From Rallus limicola (Eukaryota; Chordata; Aves; Gruiformes; Rallidae), in the NCBI GenBank assembly GCA_022605955.1, contig JAKCOZ010000005.1:52825762-52889761 (forward strand): 64,000 nt of DNA, written 5' to 3'. Below, piece by piece: positions 58,750 to 64,000 of the stretch (its first letter is position 1; the number at the start of each line of letters is the position of its first letter). The notes under the pieces were generated by a model, which made no database searches, was not told where the DNA came from, and saw nothing but the letters and a program-made list of their open reading frames with translations. Position numbers and translations under genes: made by a program.

Positions 58750-58926
58750 GTGGGTGTGTGTTTAAGTTGTGGAGCATGCTAATTAGTAAAGTTACATTTT
58801 TATGGTAAATTTCAAAAAATAACCTCCCAGTACCACTTGTACTTCAGCTGCTGTTTAAATTTAATGAGGTCCGTAGACACGCTCAGTATTGTTACTTAGG
58901 TTGATGGTTTCTTTTAATTTTTATAG

Positions 58927-59207
58927 AGTCTGATGAGCAACAATGTGATGAAGTTCCTTTGTATAACGATGTAATGCTCCCCTCATCCAGTGAGAAATTG
59001 CAGAATATAAATATGGCAATGTCCCCACTACCTGCCTCTGAAACTACAAAGCCACTTCGTAGCAATGCTGATCCCGCACTCAATAGAGAAGTTGTATCAA
59101 AGCTGGAGCCAAACACAGAGCCGCTCGAACTTTCTTTTACCATGCCTCAGGTGCAAGAGCAACCAACCAGCCCTTCTGACGCAAGTACCAGCCAGAGTTC
59201 TCCTGAG
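58927..59207 (+). CDS. HIF1A: HIF1A exon 10 (residues 417-510, ODD)
   Basis: Encodes the middle of the degradation domain. It is a Ser/Pro/Gln-rich, low-order stretch that begins [18 protein letters not shown] and ends QSSPE. This part of HIF alpha proteins varies most in sequence and length between vertebrates. The acceptor is TTATAG and the donor GAG|GTTAGT. At 281 nt it ends on a codon boundary, so PSSPNDYCF in exon 11 follows directly. Confidence 0.97.
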
Positions 59208-59753
59208 GTTAGTTACCTCGTTTGGATACGCCGTCGTTAGAGTGGATGTGCTGCTGGGGGCTTGTGGAGCGAATCTGGTGAAAGATGCAGCCAAGACAGG
59301 AATTTAAAAAGATTTCTGAGTTGTGATTTAGTTAAGTTTGTGCCAGGATCTGAGGAAAAAAGATATTTTTTCTTACTGAGAATGATCTTTTCCTTAAAAC
59401 AAGTCTTGCAAAGGCCTGCAGTACCGCCTGATAGAAATAAGAAGACCTTGGTTGGTCTGTCTATTAAAGAACAGTTCAGAGACTGTTACCTACTCTGTAA
59501 ATAGCAAATTAGTTGCAATAAATTACTGTAGAGTCTATTTCCAGGTTCCAGCTAATGGTGTGCTTCCCACATGGGGTAAATCTCAATGTGTACTTGTCTT
59601 TGTGCTCAGTGTAAGTGTTTTTCCATTTTTAGTTTTGTGCAGCTGTAGCTTGGAATTAGTTTGTGCACTAGAAAGTTTTTCAGAGAATCTGTAGATACAA
59701 TGCAAAATGATGTAATGACAGAAACTTAAGTGCGCTCCAAAATGTTTTCACAG
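59208..59753 (+). other. HIF1A: HIF1A intron 10
   Basis: A 546-bp intron with GTTAGT donor and TTTCACAG acceptor. Nothing else is recognised. Confidence 0.9.
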
Positions 59754-59876
59754 CCCAGTAGTCCCAATGACTACTGCTTTGATGTGGATAATGATATGGC
59801 TAATGAATTCAAACTGGAATTAGTGGAGAAACTCTTTGCGATAGATACAGAAGCAAAAAATCCATTCTCTACTCAG
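59754..59876 (+). CDS. HIF1A: HIF1A exon 11 (residues 511-551, ODD and start of N-TAD)
   Basis: Encodes [19 protein letters not shown] and then [19 protein letters not shown]. The three lysines used for VHL-dependent ubiquitylation in human HIF1A (K532, K538, K547) correspond here to K530, K536 and K545, a constant offset of two. The segment also opens the N-terminal transactivation domain. The acceptor is CACAG and the donor CAG|GTAACG. The exon is 123 nt, 41 codons, with both ends in phase 0, so skipping it would keep the frame but remove all three lysines. Confidence 0.97.
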
Positions 59877-60111
59877 GTAACGTACGCTAACTTAAAATTC
59901 TGTATCATCTGAATACTTATTCTCAAAGTGCTTCTCTTTCAATTAGAATGTCTTCAGGAAGCTCCTTCCTCTTCTATGCAGTATTTTTATTAAAATAAAT
60001 TGAAAAAAAAAAATTGTAAGGATTTGGTAAAGGAAGAGCCTTTATGAAGTCATGAAGTCATAGCTGAGATGTTCTTACATACTTATCACTTTTACCTCTC
60101 ATCTTTCCCAG

Positions 60112-60506
60112 GAAACTGATTTAGACTTGGAGATGTTGGCTCCTTACATCCCAATGGATGATGACTTCCAGTTGCGCTCCTTTGATCAGCTCTCTCCGCT
60201 GGAAAGCAGTTCTTCTGGCTCTCAAAATGCAGCCACCATTACCATCTTCCAGCAGACTCAGACACCATCAAGTACTGCTGATGAAATAAAGCCAGTGACA
60301 GAACGTGTCGATGATGTGAAGACGCTAATTGTTCCTTCATCTCCTGTCCACATAATCAGCGAAACGAGTAGTGCTCCAGCATCACCTTATGGTGGGAACA
60401 GGAGTCGAACTGCATCTCCGGTCAGAGCAGGAAAAGGAACGTTGGATCAGACAGAGAAATCCTGTCCAGGAACACCCAGTTTGCTGACAGTCACTCTGAA
60501 CAAAAG
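60112..60506 (+). CDS. HIF1A: HIF1A exon 12 (residues 552-683, C-terminal ODD, P562)
   Basis: Holds the second and stronger hydroxylation motif LEMLAP (L557-P562; human P564), followed by [10 protein letters not shown], the VHL contact peptide, which is fully conserved. After it comes the Ser/Thr-rich inhibitory region. S628-P629 lies where mammals carry MAPK sites that control nuclear export (S641/S643 in human); only one Ser-Pro is kept here. The acceptor is TCCCAG and the donor AG|GTATTT. Without splicing at this donor the frame would add seven codons and stop at 60526-60528. Confidence 0.97.
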
Positions 60507-61384
60507 GTATTTTCAAAGCGAAGCTTAAGCCCCACTATCTGTTCAAGTAACTAGATAAAAGCACATTTTTAAATACTGCCAACTGTTCTATATTGTCGTC
60601 AGTGTTATACTTCCAAGTAGAAATTGATACCCTTAAATTTGGACTTTTCAAACAAGATTGGCTCTTTTTGTACAGCAAGCTTCCCTAAAGTTAAGTAGCT
60701 TTTCCTTAAACATCTTCTGTAACAGGCAGCTGCCATATGCAAACTGTGTTCATGGCTTTTGTTCTGCTCTTGTACCTGACACGCAGCCTGTTTAAAAGAA
60801 CACAGTAGGCAGTATACAAGTAGCTATACAATATTTCTGGTACTTTTCTTGTCTGCTCTGTTACAAGGTAAGAGGCGACTGCAGTCTGCGTGCTATCTTT
60901 AGTGCTTTTAAAATGAGCCACGTTTCATGATGGACTGTGGTGTTTGTAGCAGATAATAATCATGATAGAAAATGCTTTGAAGTGAAACATCAGACCTTTG
61001 ATACGTGGAAGCTTTGTGTGTCTCTAGAAACACTCACAAAAGTCTTTTCCTCACCCTTCCCTCCCTCCTTTCTGTTGTAAGTGAATTGCTGAACTTTGAT
61101 GCTGAGGGGTGTTGGTGTTTGGTTGTGATTTTTCTTTTTTTTTTTTTTATTTTATTGCAAAGGCATAAAAATTTTGGTTATAACTCAATCTGAGCTCCAC
61201 AGCAATATTAAAAGCTAACGTTTGCTATGCTCACGGACAGTTATGGTTGAAATTAATCAATTATGAAAGAAAAGTAGTATAGTTCATAAATTCAGTTCTG
61301 TGATATTGTATATAAGTGTCCACAGAAGAAGAATGGCTCGAGGATAGTAGAAACGTCTTAACAGCCTGAATCAATTTTTCTTAG
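60507..61384 (+). other. HIF1A: HIF1A intron 12
   Basis: An 878-bp intron with GTATTT donor (weak at +4 to +6) and TTCTTAG acceptor. It contains a T-run near 61134-61149. No AATAAA is seen in it. Confidence 0.9.
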
Positions 61385-61493
61385 ATCTACTGCAATGGAT
61401 GAAGAACTAAATCCAAAGATGCTAGCTTTGCATAATGCTCAGAGAAAACGAAAAATGGAACATGATGGTTCACTTTTTCAGGCAGTTGGAATT
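61385..61493 (+). CDS. HIF1A: HIF1A exon 13 (residues 683-719, C-terminal NLS)
   Basis: Encodes [19 protein letters not shown] and then RKRKMEHDG, the basic cluster of the C-terminal nuclear localisation signal that drives nuclear import, and ends LFQAVGI. The acceptor is TTAG|A and the donor ATT|GTGAGT. Length 109 nt, ending in phase 0. The remaining exons, with the C-terminal transactivation domain and the FIH-target asparagine, are beyond the window; vertebrate HIF1A proteins are around 810-830 residues, so about 90-110 are missing. Confidence 0.97.
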
Positions 61494-64000
61494 GTGAGTT
61501 TTGTTTTACCATTTTAAAATATTCACTTTTAACCTTGCAATTTCTGAAATGAGGCATCAGTGCAGACTCCTGAGTTTAGCTGTTGGTATGCAGTGGAATC
61601 TTGGGATCAGAGGTAATTGGTCAATGTGACATTCCCACATACACACAGGTGCTCTGATTTTAGTTCTCTTTTTTTCTTGGCTGTTTCAAAAAGTGCCCTC
61701 TATACCCAAGCACATTTCTTGATTAGAGAGAAGACACTCTTTTGTGATCATGTATGTCCTTCAGTAGAATGTGCATAAGTGTAAGACATTGCATTTAAAT
61801 TTATAATTGCCATATTAATTTAACTTCTGAATTCAAACTCATGTTTTCACATTTGTCAGTACTGGACGTAGTGGTCTTATGCTTCTTTCTACACTTTCAG
61901 TTTTCCATCTAGTCTGAGATTCCTTTATTTCATCACAAAACCATCTGAACCATAAGGGAATAAAATTAATATAATCCAGCAAACATATATTACTATTGCT
62001 TTCATTTCATGCAGACTCTCTCTAGTATTAGTGTGTGCAGTTGTGGGTTAGCTCATCATCATCTGGCCTAGCTCTTCAAAGAAACTTTTAAAGTGTTCTT
62101 AGATGTACATTAATTAATTGGGGCTATCCAGCCTATTATTTTCTTCAAGGATATTTCATCTCTATGATCTTGGCTCTTACTGTCAGTTCTTACGACGTAA
62201 TGGCAGAGCTCAGGATTTCAAAATACTACCTCTCTCCTTGCCTTCATTGCCAATTCCCTTTTCAGTTTCGCCCGCTTAGTTCTTAGTTCCTCTGCTGCAA
62301 CACAGTCTTTGAGATTCCTTCTCAGTGGCCCGTCTCCTAGGTGTAGTCACCTATCATACCTTACAATGCAAGATTATTTTTCTTCTGAACTACGAGTTAT
62401 TCCTGTGTTAGCATTCTGGTTTAAGCATGGGATGAATCGCTGTATCCTGTCTTTATCAGCACTGTCCTCTAGAAGAGCTGAGAACTTCGTATATCCATTT
62501 TTCTCCCTGAGGCAAGTAGGCTTTATCTTAAAAAATAAGGTCATGCTTATGCCATTATTTCCCTTCACCAAATGCTTTGTGCTTTCACTCATGTTGTTCT
62601 GCTGCTTCCAGCAGCCCTGTAAGAATTCACAGCTCTGCAAGAAAACCTCTTGCCTTTCATTGCCCCTTTTTCATGTGAGGGTGCTAGGGCTGTCAGCTAG
62701 AGTTCTAATAAAGTATTCCAAATGGCAAGGGATGTCTCTGAGTGCACAGAACACAGGCAGTTCAGTGTTAACCACTGTAAGAATGTTCAGGCTATTACAC
62801 TTAGTGCCTTTTTAAAGCTTGTAGGCTCAAACCTCACCCTTTGCTCATGCTTTCTCTTGTTTCGAAAACACGTGTTGCAAAGACTGTGATGGCTTCTGCA
62901 CCGTCAGAAGCTGAATTTTCCACCTTGTTGAGACTTACTGATGTTGTTTCAAGTGAGTGCTTTTGTTGTTTGACTGCTTTCTCCACAGTGGATTTCTGAG
63001 TGGATGAACTAGGCCTTGCTCATGCACGGAAGCAAAATTATGTTAAATCCAGGCTTAGACTAAATGATGTTCTGGGCTTGGGACAAAAAATTGCTGCGAC
63101 CTCTTTGCTGCAAGGAAGCAGGACTAGTTTGCAAAGAGTGAAAATAAATGAAGATTAAGGTTTTCTAGAAAAGAGGAGAATTAGAGAAGGGCAGGATGTC
63201 ACAGAGAGGTTATAAAATACCTGAATCATTACATCTTCCTTAGTATGAAGGGCTATGTCACAGGCTAAAAACCAAACCAGCAGTGATGTTGTTGACTGAC
63301 CTTACTAGGAGATGCAGCTTCTAAGTCTGAAATGTTTAACTACAACTTCTGCTATACAGCTGTCCTTTCAACTTGCAGGGATATTTTATAATCTGAAACC
63401 ATATGTTCTTTACTGTTTTAAGTGTTTGGGGTAACAGCAGCATTCTGAAATACTTTTTCCTCTTTTTGCAGCAGTCAGTGCTACTAACAAGACCACACTT
63501 TGCAGTTTCAACTACTTTTCTAGCAGACTTGATACTAAGATCAAGTTTGGTTTTTTTCCTCCTATCCCATCTGTTTCAGTGGCAGCTTCTTACTTATCCC
63601 AATTATATGGAGCCCTTAAATCTTTCTAATTTCCCTATCTTCTATGCCGCTGTCCAAACAATATGCTAAGGAGCTGTGTCTGTACTACACTGGCTTAGGA
63701 CTGCGCTGTTCCCTGTGAGACTTGGGTCAGACAGCTTGGTGGCAGTAACGGGAGACCGAGCAGAATTTACATCTAAGTTTTGACAGAATCAACCTCCTGA
63801 GGTTCCCGAATCTCCTACTTGAGCTGTTAACTCCAGTGCACAAACCCGTTAGGAACTCCGGTGAAAGCCAGCTGCCTATTCTGCTGAGAGCAGTGGTAAC
63901 AAAAAGGGTGTAAATATGCTGATCTTGAGCACAGTAACTGATGCTAACCAGCATTTAGTAACTGCTTTCTGTAAGGGAAGAAAGGTCTTGCTCTCCTTTG
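61494..64000 (+). other. HIF1A: HIF1A intron 13 (open at the window edge)
   Basis: At least 2.5 kb. I searched it for the next HIF1A exon (a block around WKRVK and the C-terminal LPQLTSYDCEVN motif) and did not find it. If the donor at 61494 is not used, the frame adds seven codons and stops at 61515-61517, and an AATAAA follows at 61959-61964, with others near 62706 and 63143. No other gene is seen. Confidence 0.85.
61959..61964 (+). terminator. Candidate intronic poly(A) signal (AATAAA)
   Basis: The first canonical AATAAA after exon 13, about 440 bp past the read-through stop codon. It could serve a shortened HIF1A transcript. AATAAA is common in AT-rich introns, so this is weak evidence. 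Confidence 0.2.

Noticed and set aside
61494..64000. HIF1A exon 14 or the final exon
   Set aside because: A stretch near 63,470 has an acceptor-like TTTTTGCAG, but the following codons do not match HIF1A. The remaining exons must lie past the window.

Overview
The window is vertebrate nuclear DNA, almost certainly from a bird. It carries several CR1-type LINE fragments, including one long 3' fragment ending in the ATTCTGTGATTC-type tail typical of sauropsid CR1. Overall repeat density is low, and a sharp CpG island sits in otherwise AT-rich DNA. The single gene that can be recognised is HIF1A (hypoxia-inducible factor 1 alpha), whose exons translate to a protein of bird/reptile type. The exact species cannot be fixed from the sequence alone.

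Layout. Positions 1 to about 33,355 are intergenic. I find no convincing protein-coding exon there on either strand, only short chance open frames, two small CR1 tails (11,650-11,746 minus; 19,943-20,049 plus), simple repeats, a few striking inverted repeats and an isolated TATA-box-like sequence. A 0.7 kb CR1 3' fragment (33,356-34,072) ends about 100 bp before a CpG-rich block (34,180-34,620). After a short AT-richer gap comes the main CpG island (about 34,985-36,240). It holds the HIF1A promoter, 5' UTR, a minimal upstream ORF, the start codon at 35,430 in a perfect Kozak context, and the first part of intron 1.

HIF1A runs on the plus strand from 35,430 past the right edge. Thirteen coding exons are present (35,430-35,464 through 61,385-61,493). 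All introns have GT-AG ends, and reading phase is kept across every junction, giving 719 residues: bHLH (17-73), PAS-A (about 85-158), PAS-B (about 228-298), the oxygen-dependent degradation domain with both prolyl-hydroxylation motifs (LTVLAP, P402; LEMLAP, P562), the N-terminal transactivation domain and the C-terminal RKRK nuclear localisation signal. The last exons, expected to encode the C-terminal transactivation domain with the asparagine hydroxylated by FIH, are not in the window; intron 13 is open at position 64,000. Intron 1 is by far the largest (14.8 kb) and holds a C-run/G-run pair, an AT-rich hairpin and a CR1 fragment.

Functionally this is one locus: a housekeeping-type CpG-island promoter driving an oxygen-regulated transcription factor. 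No novel multi-gene system was found. The most interesting leads are structural or regulatory: an 18-bp palindrome of twin E-boxes and a CACGTG/HRE-like site in the promoter, a three-codon upstream ORF, complementary C12 and G27 tracts in nascent intron 1, a perfect 16-bp-stem hairpin upstream, and intronic read-through frames that would give isoforms lacking the C-terminal activation domain.
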